A stretch of 64,000 nucleotides of DNA from JAGWBJ01 sp034423015 (lineage in GTDB: Bacteria > Chloroflexota > Dehalococcoidia > Lucifugimonadales > JAGWBF01), in contig DAOUJG010000013.1 in assembly GCA_034423015.1 (NCBI GenBank), positions 23,702 to 87,701 of the forward strand, given 5' to 3'. Of the stretch, positions 49,866-62,585 are shown piece after piece. How positions within the stretch are numbered: position 1 is the first letter of the stretch; each line of letters begins with the position of its first letter. The notes under the pieces were generated by a model. The model worked only from the letters and a program-made list of their open reading frames with translations. It was not told the DNA's origin and did no database searches. A program made the position numbers and the translations under genes.

Positions 49866-51212
49866 ATGCTGAAGCAATTTTCAACCCGGAGAGTTGCGAT
49901 CTGGCTGCTGGCTTTAGCGATCTTGGGGATCGCTGTGGCTTGCAGTGACTCGGAGCCGACGCCAGCTTCTCCGCCCACAGCGGTTCCCACTGCGACGCCA
50001 ACTACTCCGCCCACAGCGGTCCCCACTGCGGCGCCAACTACTCCGCCCACAGCGGTCCCCACTGCGACTCCGACTAGTCCGCCCATCACCAGCAATCCCC
50101 GCGATTGCTTGAGCGACTTCCAGTCAGGTGTTGACTACTTCCCGGACAAGGTCGAGGCGGTCTACGCCGAAGGTTGGAGCGTGCGCTACCAAGGGCACTA
50201 CAAGGTCCTCACGATCGAGCCCGTCCCCTACGTCCAGAATGCCAGGCAGGAGACGTACGTCCTTGTGCAGTGCGGGGCGCCAACACCTGACCTCTCCGGT
50301 GATCTCGCAGGTGCGCACGTCATCCCGATCCCCGCGGGAAGCTTCTGGACCGCCTCCGGCAGCGGGTGGTTCGCGGCCCTCGAGACCCTTGGCCTCTCCG
50401 ACACCGTGCTCGGTGCGAACGTCCGGGCCGCCGGGCTCGAGTACCTGCCGAACATCAATCGCCGCTTCGAAGACGGGCTCGCCATCCCCGCACGTGCGTC
50501 GAACAGCTTTGAACCCATCCTGGAGGCTGCGCCGGAGCTCTTTCACGTGGCGTTCAGCTATGACCTGACCGATCAGGCCCGGGAGTTCGGCCTCAATGGC
50601 GTCGCCTACAACTCATTCTGGGAGCCGCCGCTTGGTAGCGCCGAGGAGATCAAGTTCGTGTCGCTCTTCTTCAACGCCGAAGCACGGGCGAACGAGGTCC
50701 TCGAGCCGGTGATTGCGAACTACGAGGCCCTCCGACAACAGGTCGCCGACTCCGCTACGGAGGCGCCGACCGTGCTCTTCGGTGCGATCAACAGGCAGGG
50801 CCTCTGGGCGACTAAGCCAGCCAACCGGATCGATATCCGGCTGATCGAGGATGCCGGTGGAATCCCGATCCTCCAGCGCGAGATCACTGACGTATCGCTG
50901 AACTCGCCGCTATCGCTGGAACGAGTGATCGACTTGGCCGCGGACGCCGACATCTGGATCGACACCACCTACTTCGCGGACAGCCGGTTGGGTGATACCG
51001 TCGCTGGCTCCCTCTCCTACCAGCCGCTCAACGCCTCATTCAAGGCGCTGAGCGAGGGACAAGCCATCCATCAGTTCGCCCGCGGGACCGACATCTTCGC
51101 GACCGGGCAGAGCTTCCGCGTGGACGTCCTGCTGCGAGACTTGGTCAGCGCGTTCCACCCGGAGTTGCTACCCGAGCATGAGTTCGTCTGGCACACCCGA
51201 CTCGAGCCCTGA
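49866..51212 (+). CDS. siderophore/cobalamin-type ABC transporter substrate-binding lipoprotein
   Basis: This 448-residue lipoprotein resembles the Fe3+-siderophore/B12 substrate-binding proteins (PF01497 type). The signal ends with the lipobox IAVAC. A linker of about 45 residues, made of three 12-residue Thr/Pro repeats, separates the anchor from the binding domain. That domain shows WFAALETLGLSDTVLGAN in lobe 1, PELFHVAFSY before the connecting helix, and IDLAADADIWIDTTYFADS in lobe 2. ATG 49866 has GGAGG 5 nt upstream. No permease or ATPase gene is nearby, so the transporter partner is elsewhere or missing. GC content is lower than in the core genes. A Fur-like box upstream fits iron control. 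Confidence 0.75.
   Translation: MLKQFSTRRVAIWLLALAILGIAVACSDSEPTPASPPTAVPTATPTTPPTAVPTAAPTTPPTAVPTATPTSPPITSNPRDCLSDFQSGVDYFPDKVEAVYAEGWSVRYQGHYKVLTIEPVPYVQNARQETYVLVQCGAPTPDLSGDLAGAHVIPIPAGSFWTASGSGWFAALETLGLSDTVLGANVRAAGLEYLPNINRRFEDGLAIPARASNSFEPILEAAPELFHVAFSYDLTDQAREFGLNGVAYNSFWEPPLGSAEEIKFVSLFFNAEARANEVLEPVIANYEALRQQVADSATEAPTVLFGAINRQGLWATKPANRIDIRLIEDAGGIPILQREITDVSLNSPLSLERVIDLAADADIWIDTTYFADSRLGDTVAGSLSYQPLNASFKALSEGQAIHQFARGTDIFATGQSFRVDVLLRDLVSAFHPELLPEHEFVWHTRLEP
49968..50075 (+). repeat. three 36-bp repeats encoding a Thr/Pro-rich linker
   Basis: Three in-frame 36-bp units (49968-50003, 50004-50039, 50040-50075) each encode (S/T)PPTAVPTA(T/A)PT. They form the flexible linker between lipid anchor and binding domain; the copy number may vary between strains. 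Confidence 0.9.
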
Positions 51213-51556
51213 TGGAGATCCGACCGTACGAACCCGTGCACCTAGGCGGCGCAGCAGGAGTGCTGGCGCGAGTTGAAGACGCGGGTCTTCAGCAACGGCA
51301 CTTTGATGTGGCCATCGTTGGCGAGTCTCAGTACCAGGATGCCCTCCGACGCGCCAAGAACAGCGCTAGGGACTACGGCGGGAGGGCCCACGTCACGGCC
51401 GTCCTGGCCAGGGAGCCGGACAACCAATATGACCCTGGCGCGGTGAAGGTCATGAACGGAGCCCTCGAAACCATGGGCTACCTGAGCCGGGAGTTGGCTG
51501 CGCAGAGCTCCGTTCAGGACGCTATAGCGGGTGTTTTCATGTCTAATGTGGCCTAG
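51212..51556 (+). CDS. HIRAN-domain-like small protein
   Basis: The 114-residue protein contains a HIRAN-type core: DVAIVGESQYQDALRRAKNS, then HVTAVLAREPDNQYDPGAVKV and TMGYLSREL, matching the GEsxYq, EPdNpyDpnAV and GYLsr landmarks. HIRAN domains bind single-stranded DNA 3' ends in HLTF-type helicases; stand-alone bacterial versions have unclear roles. The ATG shares its A with the TGA of the preceding gene (TGATG), so translation is coupled. Confidence 0.72.
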   Translation: MEIRPYEPVHLGGAAGVLARVEDAGLQQRHFDVAIVGESQYQDALRRAKNSARDYGGRAHVTAVLAREPDNQYDPGAVKVMNGALETMGYLSRELAAQSSVQDAIAGVFMSNVA

Positions 51557-51878
51557 TCGCTCCGTGCTCGTTGAGCATGCTAACAAGCCGCTCTCACTGG
51601 GACTAGTCATCGAATCCCGAATCCACCTACTAGGGAAGGGTGGCTCTACTGCGATTCTAGGGTCGTGGTATCACCCTCCTTACTAGGGGGCCACAAGACC
51701 TTGGGTGGGTGTTTAGGTAGGTGGCCGGGCGATGCGTCTGGGCTTGCACCCCCTTCCCGCGCCGTAGGATATCCTGCAGCGTTCCCCGGGACCTTACGGC
51801 GGCGCCGGTGATCGTAGTAGCTGATGGCGCCATGCAAGCGAATAGCAGTCTCCCCATGATGGGGTCTCCATCGCTCCC
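51557..51878. other. 322-nt gap without a recognisable gene
   Basis: This stretch lies between the HIRAN gene and the stop of the opposing SDR gene. I see no plausible gene, no clear terminator and no RNA gene. It contains TCGAATCCC at 51610-51618, which also occurs in the T arm of the tRNA-Gly, but the match does not extend. Confidence 0.6.
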
Positions 51879-53357
51879 CTAGTCCAGCGAAGCTGCCAAC
51901 TGTTCGGCGCGGCGGGCGATTGCCTTTGCGAGCCCGCCAAAAATCCAGGAGTGCAGGGGGTACAGCGCGTACCAATAGGCCAGGCCGGCCAATCCCCTGG
52001 GGCTGAATGCCGCCGTTTGCTCCAGATGGGTTGTGCCATCCTCTGCTTGCCACACATGGTATTGGAGCCAGGCACGGCCCGGGAGCTTCATCTCGGCCCT
52101 CAGCCGGACCAGGCGGTCGGTTTCCAGGTCTTCCACGCGCCAGAAGTCCACGGCGTCGCCGATACGCAGGTCATCGGGATGGCGCCGTCCCCTCCTCAGA
52201 CCGGCGCCGCCAAGCATACGGTCCACCATCCCGCGTAGACGCCATGTCCAGTTGGCGAAGTACCAGCCGTGGTCCCCGCCTATGCCGGCAAACACGCGGT
52301 AGACGTCCCGGGCTGGAGCTGCAACCCTGCGGTGTCGACGCTCGATAATCATCCCTTCCCGAGATTCCAAACGGACCGGTTTCCCCATCTCCCCAGTCGT
52401 GCCCGTGGCATCGCTCCAGGAAGTGTCTATGCGTCCCTCGTCGAGCTCCCTAGTCACACCGACGATGGCCGAGGCGCAGGTCTGAGGCTCGATGTGGGGG
52501 AACAGGGCGCCGGCAAGAGAGTTGGTCACGACGACGTCGTTGCGGAGCCCCTCTATGAGACTTGCGGAGATGCCGGCAGGGATGGGAGTCATCCAATGCA
52601 CCCAATAGGAGGACAGACGAGGTGTCAGGACCGGGACGGAGACCAGCAGTCTTCTGAGGCCCCTTGCCTCGGCATAGCTGAGCATCAGCCCCTTGTAGGT
52701 GGTCACGTCCTTCCCGCCAATCTCGATGGTGAGCCCAGTGCTCTCCGGTACGTCCAGGGCAGCAACCAGATATGCCAACAGGTCATCGACGGCAATGGGC
52801 TGGATGCGGGAGTGAATCCACTTGGGGCAAACCATGACGGGCAGCCGCTCCACGAGACAGCGAATCATCTCGAAAGAGATGCTGCCTGATCCGATGACCA
52901 CGGCAGCCCTGAATTCCGTTACGGGAATACCGCTCTCCCTGAGCGCGTCTCCCGTCTCTTGGCGTGAGCGCAGGTGCGGGGAGAGGTTGGATTTCGGGTC
53001 CCCCAACCCACCGAGGTAGATGATTCGGTTCACCCCTGCTTTACTGGATTCCTGACCGAATGTACGTGCGGCCGCAACGTCCAGCTCGTGGAATTTGAGA
53101 CCCTTGTACATACTGTGGATCAGGTAATAGGTGGAGTCCACCCCAGCCAACGCCTTCGACAGGGTATCTGGGCAGAGAACGTCGCCTACCGCTACCTCCA
53201 CCTGGTCGGACCAGGAACGGGAGAGAGCTCGCGCTCGACTGCGTACGAGAACGCGTACGCGGTGCCCCGCTTCAACCAGCCGGGGCACCAATCTTCCTCC
53301 GATGTACCCCGTGGCTCCGGTGACCAGAATAGTTTGGGAGCTGACCATCTGACTCAT
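51879..53357 (-). CDS. SDR-family NAD(P)-binding protein with DUF2867 C-terminal domain
   Basis: The N-terminal half is an atypical short-chain dehydrogenase: ILVTGATGYIGGRLVPRL (NAD(P) loop), VDSTYYLIHSM, IIYLGGLGD and the HSRIQPIAVDDL segment. The C-terminal about 150 residues resemble DUF2867 (VYRVFAGIGGDHGWYFANWTWRLRGMVDR, then LRAEMKLPGRAWLQ and AFSPRGLAGLAYWY), the usual partner in YbjT-like fusion proteins, with the hydrophobic C-terminal tail typical of them. Length 492 aa. Catalytic Tyr-x3-Lys is not evident, so it may be a binding or atypical enzyme. Substrate unknown. Confidence 0.85.
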   Translation of the reverse strand: MSQMVSSQTILVTGATGYIGGRLVPRLVEAGHRVRVLVRSRARALSRSWSDQVEVAVGDVLCPDTLSKALAGVDSTYYLIHSMYKGLKFHELDVAAARTFGQESSKAGVNRIIYLGGLGDPKSNLSPHLRSRQETGDALRESGIPVTEFRAAVVIGSGSISFEMIRCLVERLPVMVCPKWIHSRIQPIAVDDLLAYLVAALDVPESTGLTIEIGGKDVTTYKGLMLSYAEARGLRRLLVSVPVLTPRLSSYWVHWMTPIPAGISASLIEGLRNDVVVTNSLAGALFPHIEPQTCASAIVGVTRELDEGRIDTSWSDATGTTGEMGKPVRLESREGMIIERRHRRVAAPARDVYRVFAGIGGDHGWYFANWTWRLRGMVDRMLGGAGLRRGRRHPDDLRIGDAVDFWRVEDLETDRLVRLRAEMKLPGRAWLQYHVWQAEDGTTHLEQTAAFSPRGLAGLAYWYALYPLHSWIFGGLAKAIARRAEQLAASLD

Positions 53358-53392
53358 TATCGTGACTTCAGCAACGGCTCGGTACGCATGGC

Positions 53393-53423
53393 ATTATAGA
53401 CAGGGACAACGTGGTGAGTGCAA
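53393..53423 (-). promoter_or_regulatory. promoter of the SDR/DUF2867 gene
   Basis: On the minus strand TTGCAC (53423-53418) and a perfect TATAAT (53398-53393) are 19 nt apart, with a leader of about 30 nt. Confidence 0.6.
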
Positions 53424-53526
53424 GCCGCGGCCGAGTGAGGCCAGGGTGTAAGACCCCCAGGGGTGTTGGCAACAGGCAAGAATGCGACGCTGTGAGCCCC
53501 GAGGAATCAGAGGCTGGATGGAGGTC

Positions 53527-53556
53527 TTGGAAGCTCCCTGAGGGCCCTGTTATGCT
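53527..53556 (+). promoter_or_regulatory. candidate promoter of the secreted-protein gene
   Basis: TTGGAA (53527-53532) and TATGCT (53551-53556) are 18 nt apart, about 88 nt before the TTG start. A weaker match than the other promoters in this window. Confidence 0.4.
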
Positions 53557-53643
53557 GTATGTGCCGTTCGATGATTCCGGGCCTGCACCTACTTCCTGCG
53601 TCGTGTCCGGTCGGAACCCGATGTCAGCAAACAGGAGGGTACG

Positions 53644-54504
53644 TTGCGATTCTCATACCGAATCCCGTGCCGCGAGATGTTGCTCACCGCCGTATTGGCC
53701 GTTGTGGCCATCCTGTCGAGCCCGGCGGCGGCGCTCGCGCGGGATGGATCTGAGGCCGATTTCAGCTTCGATTTCGAGAGCGACGCCGAGGGATGGATGG
53801 TCGGGTTCGCAGACCTGCCCGTCGACTACGATCAGTCGATCTACGAGCTGGCCCACGAGCATCGCCCGCTTCCCGACGGTCTTGAAGGCAACGGCATCTA
53901 CGTCCAGGGCCACAACCGCAGCGACGACCTGTTCATGTTCCTGAAGAGGCGGGTTGATGGGCTGAGGCCGAACACGGTATACGCGGTCTCCGTGTCCGTA
54001 GACCTGGCCACCAACGTGCCGGCCGGGTTGGTCGGTATAGGCGGGTCGCCCGGAGAGAGCGTCTTTGTGAAGGCGGGGGCCTCCACCGTCGAGCCGTCGG
54101 AGGGGGAGGACGGCAACGGGTATCTCAGGATGAACATCGACAAGGGCAACCAGGCCAATGGCGGCGAGTCCATGGTGGTCCTGGGCAATGTGGCCCACCG
54201 GGAGGTAGCGAACGCGGAGTACCGCATCAAGACCCTGGACAACGCCGGCCTGCCCCTGAGCGTGCCCTTGAGTGTGAATACCGACAACGAGGGACGGGCA
54301 TGGTTGATCGTCGGCACCGACTCCGGCTTCGAGGGCCTGACCAGGCTGTACTACGCTCGCGTCTCTTACACGCTGAGCACCGTAGAGCCTCCAACGACCG
54401 GAGGCTATGCGCCGCCCTTCTGGGCGCCTGCTCTGATGGCGGGAATCGGCGCAGCCCTGGCCGGTCTGGGGCTGGTTGTGCTGCGTTTGCGCCCACGACG
54501 GTAG
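53644..54504 (+). CDS. secreted, membrane-anchored protein of unknown function
   Basis: This 286-residue protein has an N-terminal signal peptide (MLLTAVLAVVAILSSPAAALA) and a C-terminal membrane helix (WAPALMAGIGAALAGLGLVVL) followed by RLRPRR, so its body faces outward. The exported part is acidic and beta-strand rich: FSFDFESDAEGWMVGFADLPVDY at its start resembles the opening of carbohydrate-binding-like jelly-roll domains. I do not recognise a named family. The start is a TTG with AGGAGGG upstream. It is the last gene of the accessory stretch. Confidence 0.75.
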   Translation: MRFSYRIPCREMLLTAVLAVVAILSSPAAALARDGSEADFSFDFESDAEGWMVGFADLPVDYDQSIYELAHEHRPLPDGLEGNGIYVQGHNRSDDLFMFLKRRVDGLRPNTVYAVSVSVDLATNVPAGLVGIGGSPGESVFVKAGASTVEPSEGEDGNGYLRMNIDKGNQANGGESMVVLGNVAHREVANAEYRIKTLDNAGLPLSVPLSVNTDNEGRAWLIVGTDSGFEGLTRLYYARVSYTLSTVEPPTTGGYAPPFWAPALMAGIGAALAGLGLVVLRLRPRR

Positions 54505-54565
54505 TGGAGAGAGGTGAGACATGCCTCGCCATCCCCGCTCCAACTACAGAGCTGGGCAATGAGAA

Positions 54566-54592
54566 GGACCGCAGGCCCCCGGCCTGCGGTCC
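54566..54592. terminator. bidirectional terminator-like hairpin
   Basis: A perfect 12-bp stem, GGACCGCAGGCC (54566-54577) with GGCCTGCGGTCC (54581-54592), closes a 3-nt loop between the convergent secreted-protein and dehydratase-like genes. It lacks a strong T-run on either side. Confidence 0.65.
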
Positions 54593-54620
54593 TCTGTCTG
54601 CCTGGTGCTTCCGGGCCGGG

Positions 54621-56162
54621 CTACCGGACCTTGTGGGCGATCTCCGCGATGAAGTTGGTGGCGGTGCTGATCCCGTGGTGCTCCCCGACTCTCCGCATGG
54701 AGTTGCTTAGCTCCGGCCGCTTGGCCACGTACTCCCTCACCTGCTCCATCGTCAGGCCCTTCTCCTCCAGGAGCTCGTCCACCTCCTGCCGCGCCTTCAT
54801 GCGGGCCTCGTACAGCTTCATCTGGACTCGGCTCTTCACGTTCACCTCTCCGTCCCCCGAGGTCTCGATGGGGATGAAGATGGCGTCCTTGTAGTCGGCC
54901 ACCACCCGGCTCTGCACCCCGTCGCTCATCGTGCTGGGCATGCAGCCGAAGGGCTTGAGGGAGACCACCATCTGGGCGTGCTTGTCGGCCGTGGCCATGA
55001 TGTTCTTCCCGATCTCCAGGTGGCCCTCACCGCCCTTCAGGTGCGTGTCGTAGTAGGCCCGGGCGTAGTCGGCCAGCTTCTGCTGGTTGGGCAGCGAGTC
55101 CGTCTTGAAGCCCAGGGCCCACCGGTACAGGTTGTACCAGTTGCGGAAGAAGACCTTGGCCACCTTGAGCTTCCGTATGGTCTTCTTCTTTTCCGGCTCG
55201 ATCCTCAGCCGGTCCTCGGCCCCCTGCTTGGCGGCCCATATCAGGTACTCGATCCAGGTGCCTATGGGCTCCACCATCACCTCGGCGCCCTCGGACTCCA
55301 GCCACCGGAACATGTGGTAGTTGCCGTCCCCCTCGGTGGTCTGTGCCCAGAACTCCCCGGTGATCTTCACCTTGGGCTTCACCCGCGTGTAGTCCACCGG
55401 GATGGCCTTGAACATCTTCCGAACCTTGCGCAGGGAGCGGAACACGGACTTGCCGTCGCGCAGGGCGTCGCCCATGATCCTCTTGGCGTCCTCGATCACC
55501 TCGTCGGTCTGGCCCTTGTTCACCTCGTAGGGGCGTATCTTGTACCCCAGCTCGTTGATCATGTCCCCGACCATGATGGACTTGAGGAGGGTGATGGCGA
55601 ACTTGGCGTTCAACTCCAGTGCGTCGTCTCCGCCCTCCGTCTGGTTGAGGCCGCCGGACTGCTGGAACAGGAGGACCCGGAACTTGTCGAAGCCCGAGTC
55701 CCGGAGCGCCTTGCGGTACTCGGATTCGTACATGCCGAAGCGGCAGGGGCCGCAGGCTCCGGCGGTGACGAACACGTATCTGTCCTCGATATTTTCTTCG
55801 CCCGCTTCCTTGAGCTCCTTCAGGTACTTGACCAGGTTGCCTACGGTGTAGTAGGTGGGGTTGCACTGGCCCCGGTTGCCGTACTCCTTGCCGACGGCCA
55901 AGCTGTCGTTGTCCGGACACGGAAGGGGACGCAACTTGTAGCCCAGGCCCCTCATGGCGTCTGCGGCAAGCTCTTCGTGGGCCAGGGTCAGGCCGCCGAA
56001 GAGGATGGTGGTGGACTCCTTCTGGTCCTTGGTCCAGCGGCCCTCCTTGGGCTTGTGGAAGTGCTTCCCGTTCTTCTTGCCCAGGCCCATCTCCTCCCGG
56101 AGCTGCCTCTCGTAGTCACGGGTCTTGGCCTCGATCTCCTCTTTGTCCATCACTTTCGCCAT
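54621..56162 (-). CDS. 2-hydroxyacyl-CoA dehydratase (HgdB/DUF2229)-like component
   Basis: This 513-residue protein resembles the component partnered with BadF-type activases in the 2-hydroxyglutaryl-CoA dehydratase superfamily. Cysteines that could hold an iron-sulfur cluster are in CPDNDSLAVGKEYGNRGQC, AGACGPCRFGMYESEYRKAL and LKPFGCMPSTMSDGVQS. GMYESEYRKAL and LVLFQQSGG-like (LLFQQSGGLNQ) segments are family landmarks. GGAGG lies before ATG 56162. It follows the large activase gene by 49 nt and probably receives electrons from it. The true substrate is not known. Confidence 0.82.
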   Translation of the reverse strand: MAKVMDKEEIEAKTRDYERQLREEMGLGKKNGKHFHKPKEGRWTKDQKESTTILFGGLTLAHEELAADAMRGLGYKLRPLPCPDNDSLAVGKEYGNRGQCNPTYYTVGNLVKYLKELKEAGEENIEDRYVFVTAGACGPCRFGMYESEYRKALRDSGFDKFRVLLFQQSGGLNQTEGGDDALELNAKFAITLLKSIMVGDMINELGYKIRPYEVNKGQTDEVIEDAKRIMGDALRDGKSVFRSLRKVRKMFKAIPVDYTRVKPKVKITGEFWAQTTEGDGNYHMFRWLESEGAEVMVEPIGTWIEYLIWAAKQGAEDRLRIEPEKKKTIRKLKVAKVFFRNWYNLYRWALGFKTDSLPNQQKLADYARAYYDTHLKGGEGHLEIGKNIMATADKHAQMVVSLKPFGCMPSTMSDGVQSRVVADYKDAIFIPIETSGDGEVNVKSRVQMKLYEARMKARQEVDELLEEKGLTMEQVREYVAKRPELSNSMRRVGEHHGISTATNFIAEIAHKVR

Positions 56163-56211
56163 GTCGGTCCTCCTGAGATGGTTACTGTTTCGGTTGCCTG
56201 CCAGGTCCCGC

Positions 56212-60372
<4,161 letters not shown>

Positions 60373-60405
60373 GACTACCCTCACGACCCCAGCGGGGTGA
60401 GTTTT

Positions 60406-61065
60406 CTAAGCGCGGCCCACGGCGCTTCCGGCGCCCGGCCGCCGGGCGCTCTCCACCAGGTGGGCCTGGGAGCTGGTCAGCAGCCCCCGTATTCCGAACT
60501 CGATGAGGTCCTGCACCAGCTCCTCCGTCGGCGGCTGGCTCTGGCCCTCGGAGGTGACCTGGAGCACGACCTCTTTCACCGCTCCGATCATCGAGTAGGC
60601 GGTGACCCGGGTGTTGCAGGGACGGACCAGGTTCATCGCGATTCCCAGCTTCAGCGACCGGTCGATGACGTCGGCAACCTGGGCGTAAAACTCGTTGACC
60701 TTCTCCTCCACGGACGGGTCCGAGCCGATGCCGCCGTGCAGCAGGATCCGGCTCAGGTGGCGTTCCTTGAGGACCAACGTCAGGACCCGGGTGAGGTTGT
60801 CCCTTATCTGGGAGAGGGGGGGAGGGGCCCCAGGCCCCAGGGTCACCGGTCTTATGCACTCGCGCAGGCGAAGGAGGAACGAGTCCAGGATGCTCTGGAA
60901 TATGTGCTGCTTGTTGTCGAAGTACTGGTAGAAGGTGCTCCGGGAGATACTGGCCTCGGCGACGATGTCGGAAATGGTGGTGGCGTGGTAGCCACCCCGG
61001 GCAAAGGCTCTTTCCGCGCACTCCGACAGTAGCTGCCTCCGTCCGTCCTTTAGCTCGCTGTTCAT
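60406..61065 (-). CDS. TetR-family transcriptional regulator
   Basis: The N-terminal helix-turn-helix is typical: AFARGGYHATTISDIVAEASISRSTFYQYFDNKQHIFQSIL, with the KxTFYxYFxxK-like recognition region. The C-terminal ligand domain (about 60-219) is unrelated to well-known subfamilies by eye. I chose ATG 61065 (GGAGGG upstream); a longer frame to 61134 adds an unlikely leader. It sits directly upstream of the activase operon in the same direction, 33 nt away, and probably regulates it and itself. Confidence 0.9.
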   Translation of the reverse strand: MNSELKDGRRQLLSECAERAFARGGYHATTISDIVAEASISRSTFYQYFDNKQHIFQSILDSFLLRLRECIRPVTLGPGAPPPLSQIRDNLTRVLTLVLKERHLSRILLHGGIGSDPSVEEKVNEFYAQVADVIDRSLKLGIAMNLVRPCNTRVTAYSMIGAVKEVVLQVTSEGQSQPPTEELVQDLIEFGIRGLLTSSQAHLVESARRPGAGSAVGRA

Positions 61066-61144
61066 CGAGGCGGTCCCTCCGACATGAGGACGATAACCCG
61101 ATGCGTTGCCAGGACTCTGTTCAACTCGGCCCAACTCTGACTGA

Positions 61145-61190
61145 ATGTTAGGTACTGGCTGTCGCCATTGTCAAAACAAAAGTCAACAAT
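61145..61190 (-). promoter_or_regulatory. tetR-activase operon promoter with palindromic operator
   Basis: On the minus strand consensus TTGACA (61174-61169) and TAACAT (61150-61145) are 18 nt apart. The -35 box lies within a 24-bp imperfect palindrome, ATTGT-N14-ACAAT (61167-61190), a suitable TetR-family operator covering the promoter. Confidence 0.6.
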
Positions 61191-61304
61191 ATGACCAAGT
61201 TTGGGATTATCGGCCAAATCCCGGCTGGGAGAGGGGGGCGAGGAGTCCAACCGGCGCCATGATCGGAGGGACGGCGGCCGTCGCGAGGACGGTCGCCGTC
61301 CCGG

Positions 61305-62264
61305 TCACGGTGTGGAGAGGCGGCGTATGCTGTTGCCGTCCCGCCGCCAGCGGCTGCGCAGAAAGTCGCTGGCGTCCAGGAGGCCCTGGAGGTTCTTGAA
61401 CCTGGAGGAGCTTACCTTGGAGACTCCCAGCACCTTGGAGGCGTCGGCGGCGGCCTTGGAGCCCGACAGGACCCCCCCGGACACCCGCGCCCACGCCTCG
61501 TGGAGCCGGTAGTCCCACCCTTCGGCGACATGGGCGCCTTCCTCGCGTTGCCCGCTCTCGGTCCGCCCCCGGTGTTGGTTGTGGTTGGAGGACAGCTCCA
61601 CCCAGATGTCCGTCCCGCCCTTGGGGCGCCGGGTCGTGACCGAGGACGACGAGTTGAGGAACTGGGTGAAGGTGCGGTAGCCCAGCGCCCGGAAATCGAA
61701 CCCCGGGTCCATCCGGCGCATGGTGTTGTGGAGCTTGCCGGCCACCACCTCCCCGTGGTCGTCCATGGAGGCGTCCATGGCGCGGTTCAGCAGCGACTCC
61801 GGGTCGTCCAGCGCGCTGTCGCCCTGGGCCGCCGGCGCCCCTTCGCCCAGATAGATGTACCGGTCGCAGGAGCGGATGAGGGCCGGGGAGGCGACCCCCC
61901 GGCGTCCGGCCCCTATCACCGTCTTGCCGGCCGCCCTGAGGACGCTGACCAGGGGCAGGAAGTCCGAGTCCGAAGAGACTATGGCGAAGGTGTCCAGGGG
62001 CGACTTGTAGAGCAACTCTATGGCGTCTATGGCCAGGCAGATGTCGCTGGCGTTCTTGCTGGACCCGGGGGTCCGGAAATAGTGCTTGGCCTCGATGCCC
62101 AGCTCCAGCATCTGGCTGGCCTTGTCCCCGGCCTTGGACCAGTCGGCATAGGCGCGTTTGACTATGAGGCGGCCCAGGTCGGATAGCTGGTCGAAGAGTG
62201 AGAGGACGGGCGACAGGCCCACGTTTTCGTAGTCGATGAGTACGCCTATCTGTGCCTCGGCCAC
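61305..62264 (-). CDS. NYN-domain (LabA/DUF88) protein with OST-HTH/LOTUS domain
   Basis: The N-terminal domain is a PIN-like NYN fold (LabA/DUF88): IGVLIDYENVGL, SKNASDICLAIDAIELLY and AIVSSDSDFLPLVSVLRAAG carry the acidic residues of a possible RNase site. A LOTUS/OST-HTH domain follows (HGEVVAGKLHNTMRRMDPGFDFRALGYRTFTQFLN) and a less clear C-terminal region. Such proteins act on RNA, for example the LabA-like family. GTG 62264 is chosen because GGGAGG lies 6 nt upstream; ATG 62303 is the alternative. Confidence 0.87.
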   Translation of the reverse strand: MAEAQIGVLIDYENVGLSPVLSLFDQLSDLGRLIVKRAYADWSKAGDKASQMLELGIEAKHYFRTPGSSKNASDICLAIDAIELLYKSPLDTFAIVSSDSDFLPLVSVLRAAGKTVIGAGRRGVASPALIRSCDRYIYLGEGAPAAQGDSALDDPESLLNRAMDASMDDHGEVVAGKLHNTMRRMDPGFDFRALGYRTFTQFLNSSSSVTTRRPKGGTDIWVELSSNHNQHRGRTESGQREEGAHVAEGWDYRLHEAWARVSGGVLSGSKAAADASKVLGVSKVSSSRFKNLQGLLDASDFLRSRWRRDGNSIRRLSTP

Positions 62265-62356
62265 CGGTAACCTCCCGCCCTCGAGTCCAGCCCTCTTGTC
62301 CATGAGACCCTACGCAACCGGCCTGGCCGGGGAGCCCCCGTTCGGGGCCGCCCGGC

Positions 62357-62578
62357 TCAGGAGCCTCGGCGTTGCTTGTAGCGCTTCCTCTTGGGGATCC
62401 GCTTGCGCGCGTCGAGCTGCTTCAGCGCCTGTTTGGCGATGGAGGGGTTGGCCGGGTAGTGGACACCGATCTTCCACCGGGCCACCGTCACCCGCTTCAG
62501 CCCCAGGTCGTCCGCGATGGCGGCCACCGTCCAACCCTTGGCCTGCAACCGGGACAGGACCTCCTGGATGTCGTTCAT
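62357..62578 (-). CDS. small helix-turn-helix DNA-binding protein (leaderless)
   Basis: This 73-residue protein has a clear HTH: WTVAAIADDLGLKRVTVARWKIGVHYP, followed by a strongly basic tail (KRIPKRKRYKQRRG). It resembles small phage-type or transposase-associated HTH proteins. Its ATG starts 7 nt after a consensus -10 box, so its mRNA is probably leaderless. No ligand domain is present. Target unknown. Confidence 0.78.
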   Translation of the reverse strand: MNDIQEVLSRLQAKGWTVAAIADDLGLKRVTVARWKIGVHYPANPSIAKQALKQLDARKRIPKRKRYKQRRGS

Positions 62579-62585
62579 GCCGCCT

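Noticed and set aside
51610..51618. TCGAATCCC shared with the tRNA-Gly T arm as an attachment-site remnant.
   Set aside because: Only nine bases match and the flanks differ; this motif is common to many tRNA T arms.
51646..51878. A possible transposase fragment on the minus strand (RLHGAISYYDHRR).
   Set aside because: It has no other transposase motifs, and the frame runs antisense into the SDR gene; I cannot support it.
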